Source: JAAKFL01 sp964629645 (lineage in GTDB: Bacteria > Chlamydiota > Chlamydiia > Chlamydiales > SLFE01). From it: DNA of 21,205 bases. The translations under genes and the position numbers were made by a program. Location: contig CAZVSU010000045.1 of the NCBI GenBank assembly GCA_964629645.1, positions 1 through 21,205 of the forward strand. Direction: 5' to 3'. This document shows, one piece after another, positions 1 through 7,569 of the stretch. The notes below the pieces were generated by a model that saw only the letters and a program-made list of their open reading frames with translations, made no database searches and was not told the origin of the DNA. Numbering within the stretch: position 1 is the first letter of the stretch; every line of letters starts with the position of its first letter.

Positions 1-51
1 ATCGCGGCGCTTATAATGCCGAATTTGATCAAAAACTTTTTTAACTAAGTA

Positions 52-1575
52 CTAGTACGCTTTTCCATAAATGACGTCGAGTGTTGCCGAGCGCCCTGTG
101 ATGAGGCATTTGCCCTCGGTTTCACTCTGTTCTAAAGGAATGCAGCGAATCGCGAGCTGATGCTCTTTAAGCTGAGCTTCGGTGCTGGCATCGCCGCACC
201 ATTTCCCCAGAACAAAGCCCCCATGAATCTCCGGTTTTTCGCGGCATTGGGGTGTGAAAAATGCGATCATGTCCTCGTATGAGCCGATCGTCCGATTCGT
301 ATGCTCCTCTCTAAATGCCGTCGCTTCCTTCAAGTACCCGTTTTGCATGTCATCTAGCCATTCGGTCAGAGCAAGGGGAATTTGACTCACCGGGACGCTC
401 TCTTTTTCTTTGGGTCCTCGGTCGCGTCTTGCCACCAGGGCCGATGAGGACTCGATATCGCGGGGACCGACCTCAATCCGGAGGGGTACGCCTTTTTTGA
501 TCCATTCCCAATTCTTTTCGCCCCCTCTTAAGTCTCTTTTGTCGACATGGACGCGAAGCGGAGAGCCGCGGTAGTTGATCGTCTCGAGCGAACTTGCAAG
601 GGCGTCGGCATACTTAAACACGTCTGCTTCATATTCCGCTTTCGGCACGAATGGGATAATGACCACCTGTTTCGGTGCAATCCTCGGGGGAAGGCGCAGC
701 CCGTCATCGTCAGAATGGGTCATGATGACGCCGCCGAGCAGCCTTGTCGTCACACCCCAAGACGTTGTGTAGCAGTATTTGAGCTCACCATCTTTATCGG
801 AGTAGGTGATGTTTGACGCTTTGGAAAAGTTTTGTCCTAGGTAGTGCGAAGTTCCTGCCTGAAGCCCTTTTCTATCCTGCATCATGGCCTCAATTGAAAA
901 CGTGTTGTCAGCTCCCGGAAACCTCTCTCCCGGCGACTTTTCTCCGACGATCACAGGCATGGCGAGAACGTCTTCAGAGACTTGCCGGTACATGTCGAGT
1001 ATGTCCATCGTTTCGGCGAGCGCTTCTTCTTTTGTCGCGTGCGCGGTGTGCCCCTCCTGCCAGAGAAATTCAGTCGTTCTTAAAAAGATGCGGGGCCGCA
1101 TTTCCCAGCGGACGACATTGGCCCATTGATTGACCATCATAGGAAGGTCGCGGTAGGACTCGATCCACCTCGAGTAGCAGTCTCCAATGATTGTTTCAGA
1201 AGTGGGGCGGATGATGTAGGGCTCTTCGAGGGGGGCTGTTGGAATCAGGGCGCCGTTTTTTTCCTCGAGGCGGGTATGGGTCACGACAGCGCACTCCTTG
1301 GCAAATCCATCGACATGGGCCGCCTCTTTTTCGAGAAAGCTGAGCGGAATGAAAAGGGGGAAATAAGCATTGACGTGGCCCCTCTTTTTAATTTCGTGGT
1401 CGAGAACTTTTTGGACAAGCTCCCAAATCGTATAGCCCCAGGGCTTTATGACCATGGCCCCGCGGACAGGCGAGTTTTCCGCGAGATCGGCAGCCTTGAT
1501 CACCTGTTGGTACCATTCGGGAAAATCTTCATCCCGTCGTGGAGAAATGGCCGTTTGCTGCTGCTTTTGAGTCAT
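52..1575 (-). CDS. proS: Prolyl-tRNA synthetase, archaeal/eukaryotic type (ProS type 3)
   Basis: Charges tRNA-Pro with proline in the cytoplasm. The 507-aa protein shows class II synthetase motifs: motif 2 around RWEMRPRIFLRTTEFLWQEG, and motif 3 around GVTTRLLGGVIMTHSDDDG. It goes straight from motif 2 into the catalytic core without the ~180-residue editing insertion of the usual bacterial enzyme, and it ends in the C-terminal domain with terminal GKAY that defines the archaeal/eukaryotic form. That domain normally binds zinc through four cysteines. Here C460 and C490 are kept, but the expected partners near 465 and 493 are Thr (plus an unpaired C478), so the zinc site looks degenerate. The ATG at 1575 is preceded by AAGGAC at a suitable distance. 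A candidate promoter lies just upstream. The gene is divergent from the flavoprotein gene at 1652. Family is certain; the zinc-site reading is by eye. Confidence 0.96.
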   Translation of the reverse strand: MTQKQQQTAISPRRDEDFPEWYQQVIKAADLAENSPVRGAMVIKPWGYTIWELVQKVLDHEIKKRGHVNAYFPLFIPLSFLEKEAAHVDGFAKECAVVTHTRLEEKNGALIPTAPLEEPYIIRPTSETIIGDCYSRWIESYRDLPMMVNQWANVVRWEMRPRIFLRTTEFLWQEGHTAHATKEEALAETMDILDMYRQVSEDVLAMPVIVGEKSPGERFPGADNTFSIEAMMQDRKGLQAGTSHYLGQNFSKASNITYSDKDGELKYCYTTSWGVTTRLLGGVIMTHSDDDGLRLPPRIAPKQVVIIPFVPKAEYEADVFKYADALASSLETINYRGSPLRVHVDKRDLRGGEKNWEWIKKGVPLRIEVGPRDIESSSALVARRDRGPKEKESVPVSQIPLALTEWLDDMQNGYLKEATAFREEHTNRTIGSYEDMIAFFTPQCREKPEIHGGFVLGKWCGDASTEAQLKEHQLAIRCIPLEQSETEGKCLITGRSATLDVIYGKAY

Positions 1576-1597
1576 GATGTCCGTCCTTTAAAACCCT

Positions 1598-1628
1598 AGA
1601 GTGTACCACTCTGGCGACTATTCGTCAC
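1598..1628 (-). promoter_or_regulatory. proS: Candidate proS promoter with palindrome over the -10
   Basis: Read on the minus strand, GTGACG (1628-1623), a 17-base spacer and TACACT (1605-1600) form a plausible -35/-10 pair, with TGG just before the -10 (extended -10). The -10 sits inside a perfect 6+6 palindrome, AGAGTG-n3-CACTCT (1598-1612), which could be an operator or coincidence. Predicted from sequence only. Confidence 0.4.
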
Positions 1629-1651
1629 CATTCATTGACAAATAATACCCG

Positions 1652-3112
1652 ATGATTGATCACCGAATCATGGATGATCCCCTCATTGTGATCGGTGCCG
1701 GTGCGGGTGGACTTGTTGTCGCTATCGGCGCTGCCAAAGCCGGAAAAAAAGTTCTTCTTATCGAAAAGGGCAACTATGGAGGCGACTGCACCAATTTCGG
1801 GTGCATACCCAGTAAATCCACTATAGCGGCCGCAGAGATCGCGCATGCCTTTTCCCGCGCGTCTCAATATGGCATTTCCTCCCGTGTGAGCGAGTTCGAC
1901 GCGGCAAAAGCGCTTGAACGGACGCGGCAGATCATCCTCGATATACGGGAAGAAGAAAGCCCCGAGGCGCTTGCAAAGCATGGCGTCGATACACTGACAG
2001 GCAAAGCCCGCTTTCTCACCCCCCATGAACTTGAAATCACAGAAGATGACGGAAAGGTTGTCAAGGTCAGCGGGAAAACGATTGTTCTAGCCACTGGCTC
2101 TCATCCCGTCAAGCCGCGGATTGAAGGGATTGACACCGTCAATTTCTACACGAATGAAACCATTTTCGATTTGACAGAGGTGCCCCAAAAGCTGGCGATC
2201 TTAGGGGGAGGGCCTATTGGATGCGAACTGGCCCAAGCTTACCGGCGCCTCGGCTCCCATGTCGCATTGATTCAGCGCGCACCCCACCTTCTTATGAAGG
2301 AAGAGCCCGAGAGCCAAGAGGTGATCGAACGGATGTTTAAAGAAGAAGGAATTGAGCTGTTTTTGACCTGCGAGCCCACCAGGATCGAAGAAAAAAACGG
2401 GGAGCTCAAAATCGATTTTCGCAATCTGGCAACTTCTGAGGAACATACGATCAGCGCAACGCATCTTCTGGTCGCAGCAGGAAGGCGTGCCACAATCGAT
2501 GCACTCAACCTCGTAGCGGCCGGTGTCAAGACACATGACAAAGGGATCACAGTCGACAAGTATGGCCGCACGACGCAATCCCATATATGGGCCATTGGAG
2601 ACTGCACAGGAGACCCTCCCTTTACCCACATGGCCGAAAATGCCGGAAGGCGCGTTTTGTTCAATTTGCTTGTCCCCTGTTTGTTTTGGAAAAAGAAATC
2701 AGACTCTGACGCGATCCCAAGAGTGACCTATACCGACCCGGAAATCGCAGCCGTCGGCCTGACGGAAAAGCAGGCAATCGACACATACGGAAAAAAGAAG
2801 CTCGCTGTCTACTTTTTTCCCTTCTCGAAGCTCGACCGCGCGATCACAACCGGCAGAACAGAAGGCTTTGTCAAGGTGGTCACAAAAAAATGGAGCAGCA
2901 AAATCTTGGGAGCGTCCATCGTCGGTCCAAGAGCCGGCGAGATGCTCGCAGAAATATCAACGGCCATGTACGGAAAGATTCCCCTTCGGAAACTCGCCGA
3001 TATTGTCCACCCTTACCCGACTTACAGCTTAGCGATACGAAAAGCCGCTGACCTTTGGCTCAGCCAAACCGTTCTCCCCTCGCTCAAAAAACTTATCGGG
3101 AAAGAGCCATGA
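1652..3112 (+). CDS. Mercuric-reductase-like FAD/NAD(P) disulfide oxidoreductase
   Basis: A 486-aa class I pyridine nucleotide-disulfide oxidoreductase. In order: FAD-binding VIGAGAGGLV (13-22), the redox-active disulfide GGDCTNFGCIPSK with C46 and C51, NAD(P)-binding LGGGPIGCELA near 183, the second FAD motif AIGDCTGD, and a C-terminal dimerisation domain ending HPYPTYSLAIR. In related enzymes a Glu three residues after the Thr pairs with the His as catalytic dyad; here that position is Leu460, so the proton-relay chemistry may differ. There is no heavy-metal-binding N-terminal domain and no C-terminal Cys pair, so it is not a true mercuric reductase. The stop overlaps the next ATG (ATGA), which indicates translational coupling to a TVP38/TMEM64 protein. 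The two families are often neighbours or fused in other bacteria, but the substrate is unknown. The start is uncertain: ATG 1652 or ATG 1670, neither with a ribosome-binding site. A perfect TTGACA lies at 1635-1640, without a clear -10. Confidence 0.93.
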   Translation: MIDHRIMDDPLIVIGAGAGGLVVAIGAAKAGKKVLLIEKGNYGGDCTNFGCIPSKSTIAAAEIAHAFSRASQYGISSRVSEFDAAKALERTRQIILDIREEESPEALAKHGVDTLTGKARFLTPHELEITEDDGKVVKVSGKTIVLATGSHPVKPRIEGIDTVNFYTNETIFDLTEVPQKLAILGGGPIGCELAQAYRRLGSHVALIQRAPHLLMKEEPESQEVIERMFKEEGIELFLTCEPTRIEEKNGELKIDFRNLATSEEHTISATHLLVAAGRRATIDALNLVAAGVKTHDKGITVDKYGRTTQSHIWAIGDCTGDPPFTHMAENAGRRVLFNLLVPCLFWKKKSDSDAIPRVTYTDPEIAAVGLTEKQAIDTYGKKKLAVYFFPFSKLDRAITTGRTEGFVKVVTKKWSSKILGASIVGPRAGEMLAEISTAMYGKIPLRKLADIVHPYPTYSLAIRKAADLWLSQTVLPSLKKLIGKEP

Positions 3113-3828
3113 GAAACTGGAAACGATGGATCCCGCTTTTGCTGATTGCGGCGCTGATGATAGCCGCTTATGTTTTGGGCATCGCCGACATTGTCACATA
3201 CGAAAAAATTCAAAGCAGGCGGGAAACCCTGTCGCAGTTCGTGATGGACAATTTCGTGATCGCCTCTTTGCTCTTTATCTTCACCTACATCGTCTCAACA
3301 GCTCTGTCACTGCCGATCGGGATTTACCTTTCCCTACTCGGGGGCTTTCTCTTTCCTCAACCTCTCAGTACGATTTATGTTGTCGTTGGGGCAACGATAG
3401 GGGCAAGCCTTCTTTTTTGGGCCGCGAAAACAGCGCTTGGCGATCTTTTAAGAGAAAAAGTGGCCCCTTTTCTGTCAAAAATGAAAAAGGGCTTCAACGA
3501 AAATGCCGCAAGCTACATGCTTTTCTTAAGGCTCATCCCGGCGTTTCCTTTTTGGCTGGTCAACCTCGCCCCGGCTTTCCTCGGCGTCTCCTTCATCACC
3601 TATGTCTGGACAACTGCTATTGGCATCTTACCGGGTGTGATCGTCTTCACGCAGTTTGGCGCGGGTCTGAACGCAATTTTCGAAGGGGACAAACAATTTT
3701 CGGTCGATGATATTCTGAATCGTGATATAAAGATAGCACTCGGAGCGCTCGCGATCTTCGTACTGATCCCTGTTATTGTCAAAAAGATACGGTCTTATGC
3801 TGGAAAACCACCTACGCCCCACGATTGA
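3109..3828 (+). CDS. TVP38/TMEM64 (DedA superfamily) membrane protein
   Basis: A 239-aa multi-pass inner-membrane protein. It has an N-terminal helix (WIPLLLIAALMIAAYVLG), then hydrophobic stretches, and the family signature RLIPAFPFWLVNLAPAFLGV followed by a GILPGVIVFTQFG segment. The proline-rich re-entrant pattern R-x2-P-x2-P-x3-N is characteristic of the VTT domain, which in several organisms is linked to lipid scrambling or transport of small lipid-linked molecules; the cargo here is unknown. I chose ATG 3109 because it overlaps the upstream stop as ATGA; an in-frame start further up (3055) would lie inside the oxidoreductase gene. The downstream phosphatidyltransferase overlaps the 3' end by 32 bases, so the three genes should be translated together. 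Confidence 0.9.
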   Translation: MRNWKRWIPLLLIAALMIAAYVLGIADIVTYEKIQSRRETLSQFVMDNFVIASLLFIFTYIVSTALSLPIGIYLSLLGGFLFPQPLSTIYVVVGATIGASLLFWAAKTALGDLLREKVAPFLSKMKKGFNENAASYMLFLRLIPAFPFWLVNLAPAFLGVSFITYVWTTAIGILPGVIVFTQFGAGLNAIFEGDKQFSVDDILNRDIKIALGALAIFVLIPVIVKKIRSYAGKPPTPHD

Positions 3829-4387
3829 ATCCCTCATTTTTGAGCCGATCGTCCGTATCCTTGAAAAGTCAGGCGCCCATCCCAATCACGTCACAATCGC
3901 CAGCCTCTGTTTCGGCCTTGCTGTCGTCCCTGCCTTATATTTGGGCACTCCTTGGCTCGCGGTAGGTCTTCTGTGGCTTTCCGGCCTTGGCGATGCGATC
4001 GACGGCAGCCTGGCGCGCGCAACAGAAAAAACATCAGACTTTGGCACAGCCTTTGACATCATCTCCGATCGAATCGTCGAATTCAGCGTAGTCCTGGCCC
4101 TTTTTTTGGTCTCTCCCGGAAGAGAGCTCGTCGCCCTGAGTATGCTGGGCAGCATCCTCGTTTGCGTCACCTCATTCCTCGTTGTCGGCATCGTGACGGA
4201 GAAAAAGGGGCCAAAAAGTTTTTATTACAGTCCGGGGCTCATGGAAAGAGCAGAAGCGTTTGTCATGTTTTCTCTGATGATGCTCCTGCCGAGCTGGTTC
4301 ACCCTGCTTGGCTGGCTGTTTGTTGGACTCGTATCGGCTACCGCCATCATCCGAGTGAATGAATTTAGGCGGGTGCAACTCTCTTAA
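3797..4387 (+). CDS. CDP-alcohol phosphatidyltransferase family protein
   Basis: An integral membrane enzyme of about 196 aa that should transfer a phosphatidyl group from CDP-diacylglycerol to an alcohol acceptor. The full family signature D-x2-D-G-x2-A-R-x8-G-x3-D-x3-D is present (D66, D69, R74, G83, D87, D91, counting from ATG 3797), so metal binding and catalysis should be intact. About six hydrophobic segments follow the usual layout. The acceptor (glycerol-3-phosphate, inositol, serine or other) cannot be told from the motif. A TTG at 3776 is in frame, but ATG 3797 is the more likely start; it lies inside the end of the TVP38 gene, consistent with coupling. The 3' end meets yebC tail-to-tail with a few bases of overlap (4384-4387). 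Confidence 0.9.
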   Translation: MLENHLRPTIESLIFEPIVRILEKSGAHPNHVTIASLCFGLAVVPALYLGTPWLAVGLLWLSGLGDAIDGSLARATEKTSDFGTAFDIISDRIVEFSVVLALFLVSPGRELVALSMLGSILVCVTSFLVVGIVTEKKGPKSFYYSPGLMERAEAFVMFSLMMLLPSWFTLLGWLFVGLVSATAIIRVNEFRRVQLS

Positions 4388-5106
4388 TTTTCGGTATTCA
4401 TGTTGTGATAGACGGCTTCGACGTCGTCGAGGTCTTCTAGCCATTCAATCAGCTTCATATTGGCTTTTTCCGTCTCTTCGTCGACGTCGATAAAGAGTTT
4501 AGGGATCATTTCCAACGATTCTTCGTCGCATTCGAAGCCGAGCTTTTCAATCTCCTCTTTGACTTTCATCAAATCTGTCGCATCGGTCACGATCAGGTAG
4601 GTGTCTTCATCAAGATCAAAGTCTTCGGCCCCCGCATCTAAAGCGGCATGAAAAAGCTCGTCTTGCACCGCGCGTTCCCTAGACAGCTTGATGATCCCTT
4701 TTCGATCGTAATTAAAGGCGACAGAACCCGGTTCTGCAATTGTGCCGCCGCATTTATTCGTGGCAATGGTCATTTCCGATGAAATGCGGTTTTTGTTATC
4801 CGTCAAAATGTCGACGATGAGTCCAACACCGCCGTGACCGTAGAGCTCATAGGTCATTTCGAAATAATCGCTTTGGTCGGCGCTCAGCGCTTTTTTGATA
4901 TTGCGATCGATGTTGTCGCTCGGAACGTTTGCCGCTTTGGCTTTCTGAATGACGAGGCGAAGCTTAGAGTTGGACTTTGGGTCTGCCCCCCCTTGCTTCA
5001 CAGCGCTGATGATTTCTTTCGCGAACCGCGAAAAGATTTTTCCTTTCTTGGCATCCGCACGAGATTTTTTGTGGCGTATGTTCGCCCACTTGCTATGACC
5101 GGCCAT
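4384..5106 (-). CDS. yebC: YebC/PmpR family protein
   Basis: A 240-aa protein beginning MAGHSKWANIRHKK, the hallmark N-terminus of the YebC/TACO1 family. Members are described as transcriptional regulators (PmpR) and, more recently, as ribosome-associated factors that help translation through proline stretches. The acidic middle and C-terminal domains (EMTYELYGHGGVGLIVD; SLEMIPKLFIDVDEE) are intact and the length is typical. ATG 5106 is preceded by AAGGGGAG (5118-5111); the frame stays open upstream to 5178, but that stretch is SprT-gene sequence. It is the last gene of the prfB-GNAT-SprT-yebC series, with 10 bases separating it from the SprT stop codon. C. trachomatis, from memory, also has yebC close to the GNAT and prfB genes. 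Confidence 0.95.
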   Translation of the reverse strand: MAGHSKWANIRHKKSRADAKKGKIFSRFAKEIISAVKQGGADPKSNSKLRLVIQKAKAANVPSDNIDRNIKKALSADQSDYFEMTYELYGHGGVGLIVDILTDNKNRISSEMTIATNKCGGTIAEPGSVAFNYDRKGIIKLSRERAVQDELFHAALDAGAEDFDLDEDTYLIVTDATDLMKVKEEIEKLGFECDEESLEMIPKLFIDVDEETEKANMKLIEWLEDLDDVEAVYHNMNTEN

Positions 5107-5116
5107 ATCGCTCCCC

Positions 5117-5785
5117 TTATTCAAAAAAACGATGTTTATACTCTTCAAGCCATGCCGACGCTTCAGAAAAGCGCGCAAACTGCTGCTCCCTCGCCTTAAA
5201 CTCGGGCGTGTGGATCACGGTATTGCCGCTATCCGCAACGAATGGGAGACATACATTGTGCAACATTTCATGATAAACGACAAATTCAAGAAAAAAGTCG
5301 GGGATTTCAGTGCGATCTAAAATACGGTGGATTTTAATGAGCTTCAGCGGATCAGAATAGAGACCGAAATTGATCCGCGAGCGAAATTTTCTGTTTGACA
5401 TGCCATACCACGTGATTTGCAGCTTGAGCGTGTCATCAAAGTACTCGCGATTCAGCTTGTCCAGCACCGCTTGTAAATCAAAAACGCGCCCTTTTGTCTC
5501 CAGACATTGTTTTTTGACCTGGTGGGAATAGTCGAGCTTTTGCATCTGCCGCTCGATAAATGTTTTGACAGTAAGGGGAAGGCTTTGACTTTGTCCGTTC
5601 CTCAAATAGCAGGCCAGCGATTCCATAACGTTTTTTGGCGCGCCAAGAAACATCCTGTGCAAAGAGAGCTTCGTACAGCCGGGCTCCCAGCAGACGCTGA
5701 GCATAGTCGAGCGATTATCATTGATCCGGAGCTTGAGTTTTCTGCCGGTAAAGTGTTCAAGTTCTTGCTGCAGTGTCTCTATCAT
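5117..5785 (-). CDS. SprT-like zinc metalloprotease-domain protein
   Basis: A 222-aa cytoplasmic protein. The C-terminal half (about 104-210) resembles the SprT-like domain: a helix DLQAVLDKLNREYFDDTL, a strand ITWYGMSNRKFRSRINFG, and the gluzincin active site HEMLH (H172, E173, H176) with a third candidate ligand H192 in HTPEF. The zinc ribbon that follows the protease core in E. coli SprT is absent. The N-terminal ~100 residues are not recognised. The eukaryotic relative Spartan degrades DNA-protein crosslinks, but the role of the bacterial proteins is unsettled, so I assign only the domain. It lies between the GNAT gene and yebC on the same strand. ATG 5785 is used; GGAA about 8 bases upstream is a weak ribosome-binding site. 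Confidence 0.82.
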   Translation of the reverse strand: MIETLQQELEHFTGRKLKLRINDNRSTMLSVCWEPGCTKLSLHRMFLGAPKNVMESLACYLRNGQSQSLPLTVKTFIERQMQKLDYSHQVKKQCLETKGRVFDLQAVLDKLNREYFDDTLKLQITWYGMSNRKFRSRINFGLYSDPLKLIKIHRILDRTEIPDFFLEFVVYHEMLHNVCLPFVADSGNTVIHTPEFKAREQQFARFSEASAWLEEYKHRFFE

Positions 5786-5832
5786 CTTTTTTGTTCCGGT
5801 TTTACGGTCGGTTGTCTAAACGTCGCGAGCGA

Positions 5833-6354
5833 TCACAAAAAACGCTCCATAAAAATCCGTCCCACATAAGCGCCGCTCTCTTCACTCCCCTCTCGTATCC
5901 AGCATGTCTGCCTGCCAAATTCGCGGAAGCCAAACCGCTTGTAGAGCCGCATGGCGGGATTTTCCGCGTAGACCTGCAAGTGAATGAGCTCAATGCGAAA
6001 CTTTTCCTTCGCCATTGTCATCATATGGCGCATAAGGCAGCTGCCAATCCGCTTTCCGCGAAATGTTCCTCCGACTAAAATGCCGAATTCACACTGGTGG
6101 GCCAGCTTGCGATAGGGTTGCAGGTAAAGAGTCGTGATCCCGCAAGGAACGCCGCGATAGACTGCGGTCCAGCTGCAATTGTATTTGTGGAAGGCGATCC
6201 ACCTTTGCACAGCGTCGTCGACCTCTTCGATGGTATCCATCGGAAACCAGCGGCCGATTTCGGGATCCAAAAGCCATTCCCTTAAAAATTTTCCGTCGCC
6301 GGGTTCTGTAGGGCGGATTTCAAGACCGGGAGGCATCTCAGCCAACTGATCCAT
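5833..6354 (-). CDS. GNAT family N-acetyltransferase
   Basis: A 173-aa protein with the GCN5-related fold: substrate-side N-terminal helices (DGKFLREWLLDPEIGRWF), a strand followed by the acetyl-CoA pyrophosphate loop RGKRIGSCL (99-107, the R/Q-x2-G-x-G/A pattern), and the C-terminal ENPAMRLYKRFGFREFGR helix-strand typical of the family. It probably acetylates a small molecule or a protein amine; the substrate is unknown. It starts 2 bases after the prfB stop, and a GGGGG stretch inside the end of prfB serves as ribosome-binding site, so it is translated from the prfB message. A GNAT next to prfB is, from memory, also the arrangement in Chlamydia (annotated yhhY). Confidence 0.88.
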   Translation of the reverse strand: MDQLAEMPPGLEIRPTEPGDGKFLREWLLDPEIGRWFPMDTIEEVDDAVQRWIAFHKYNCSWTAVYRGVPCGITTLYLQPYRKLAHQCEFGILVGGTFRGKRIGSCLMRHMMTMAKEKFRIELIHLQVYAENPAMRLYKRFGFREFGRQTCWIREGSEESGAYVGRIFMERFL

Positions 6355-6356
6355 GA

Positions 6357-7455
6357 CTAACCCCCATATTCTTTGAGGAAGGCGTTGACAAACCCGTCGA
6401 GATCGCCATCCATAACCGCTTGAATATTGGTCTCTTCATAAGCTGTTCGGGCATCCTTGACCATCGTATAGGGTTGAAACACATAGCTTCGAATTTGACT
6501 TCCCCACTCAATCTTTCTCTTGACGCCGGAAAGTTTTCGCAGCTCCTCTTCCCTTTCATTGACCTCTTTTTCATATAACTTAGATCGGAGCATTTTCAAA
6601 CAAGTTTCTTTATTTTGGAGCTGACTCCTTTCGGCTTGGCATGAGGCGACGATTCCTGTCGGAATATGAGTGACCCGGACGGCCGACTCTGTTTTGTTGA
6701 CATGCTGCCCCCCGGCGCCCGATGCTCGGAAGGTGTCGATCCGAAGGTCGTCCGGCTTCAACTCGATGCTCAAGTCATCGGTGATCTCCGGGGTGATGTC
6801 CACCGAAGCAAAGCTTGTATGGCGCTTTGCATTGGCATCAAAAGGGGAAATGCGGACAAGTCTGTGCACCCCTTTTTCCGCTTTCGCATACCCGTAGGCA
6901 AAGGGACCGGAAAACTTCATCGTGATGCTTTTGATCCCCGCGACCTCCCCGGGCAGAAGATCCACCTCTTCCACTTTCCAGTCTCTCGACTCGGCCCAGC
7001 GCCGGAACATACGGGCCAGCATCTGCACCCAGTCGCAAGCCTCGGTACCGCCTGCTCCCGCATTAATGCTTAAGAAACAGTTTTTGGTGTCGAGTTCGCC
7101 GGAAAGCATCTTTTTGATTTCAAGGTCGGAAACCCCTTTTTCGACAGCGTCCAGCTCGATGACAAGTTCATCGATGAGTTCTTCGTCTTCGGCTTCGAAC
7201 GCTTCGGGCAAAAGCGCTTCGACATCGCTGAAGCGGCGCTTCAATTTGCGGTAGGGTTCTGTCCAGGAACGGAGAGAATTGCACTCGGCGATCGTTTTTT
7301 GGGCTGACTGATTGTCATCCCAAAAGTGGGGATCTTCCATCTGCACTTGAAGTTCTTTGACCTTTTCTTCTTTGCTTTCGAGGTCAAAGATACCTCCACA
7401 TGTGAAGAATGCGGTCATTTAAAGCGTTCAAACGATCGGTCAATTCTTGATTCAT
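6357..7455 (-). CDS. prfB: Peptide chain release factor 2 with programmed +1 frameshift
   Basis: Terminates translation at UGA and UAA. The gene is split over two frames. ATG 7455 opens a 23-codon segment (MNQELTDRLN...WRYL) ending at an in-frame UGA (7386-7384). Shifting one base forward at CUU-UGA-C continues into the long frame (DLESKEEK...) to 6357. The product would be 365 aa, the same length as E. coli RF2. A GGAGG stimulator lies just before UAUCUU, as in the classical site. Release-factor motifs are present: the SPF tripeptide (VRISPFDANAKRH) for UGA recognition and GGQ (ASGAGGQHVNKTES) for hydrolysis. Low RF2 favours the shift, giving autoregulation. No Shine-Dalgarno precedes ATG 7455; a promoter lies directly upstream. 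First gene of a four-gene minus-strand series. Confidence 0.97.
7383..7397 (-). promoter_or_regulatory. prfB: prfB +1 recoding site
   Basis: Minus strand GGAGGTATCTTTGAC. An SD-like GGAGG lies 3 bases before CTT, followed by a TGA stop with C as next base. These are the three elements of the RF2 autoregulatory frameshift: internal SD, slippery CUU and the weak stop UGA-C. Confidence 0.95.
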
Positions 7456-7462
7456 AGTCACT

Positions 7463-7491
7463 ATGATAAACACAGTGCGACAAAATAACAA
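7463..7491 (-). promoter_or_regulatory. prfB: prfB promoter, probably giving a leaderless mRNA
   Basis: Minus strand: TTGTTA (7491-7486), a spacer of exactly 17 bases, then TATCAT (7468-7463). The ATG begins 7 bases after the -10, so transcription would start at or next to the start codon. No ribosome-binding site is seen. Predicted by eye against the major sigma-factor consensus. Confidence 0.6.
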
Positions 7492-7569
7492 GACCGGAGT
7501 TTTTCCCTGTAGCTTTTTTAAACCCCTTGTTAACATGTCAAAAAACTCTCACCATCATTAGGAGGACTT

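Noticed and set aside
1652..3112. True mercuric reductase (mer operon)
   Set aside because: No heavy-metal-associated domain, no C-terminal Cys pair and no mer genes nearby.
6357..7418. prfB read as N-terminally truncated or broken by a frameshift
   Set aside because: The break is the programmed +1 site, and the joined product has the normal 365 residues.
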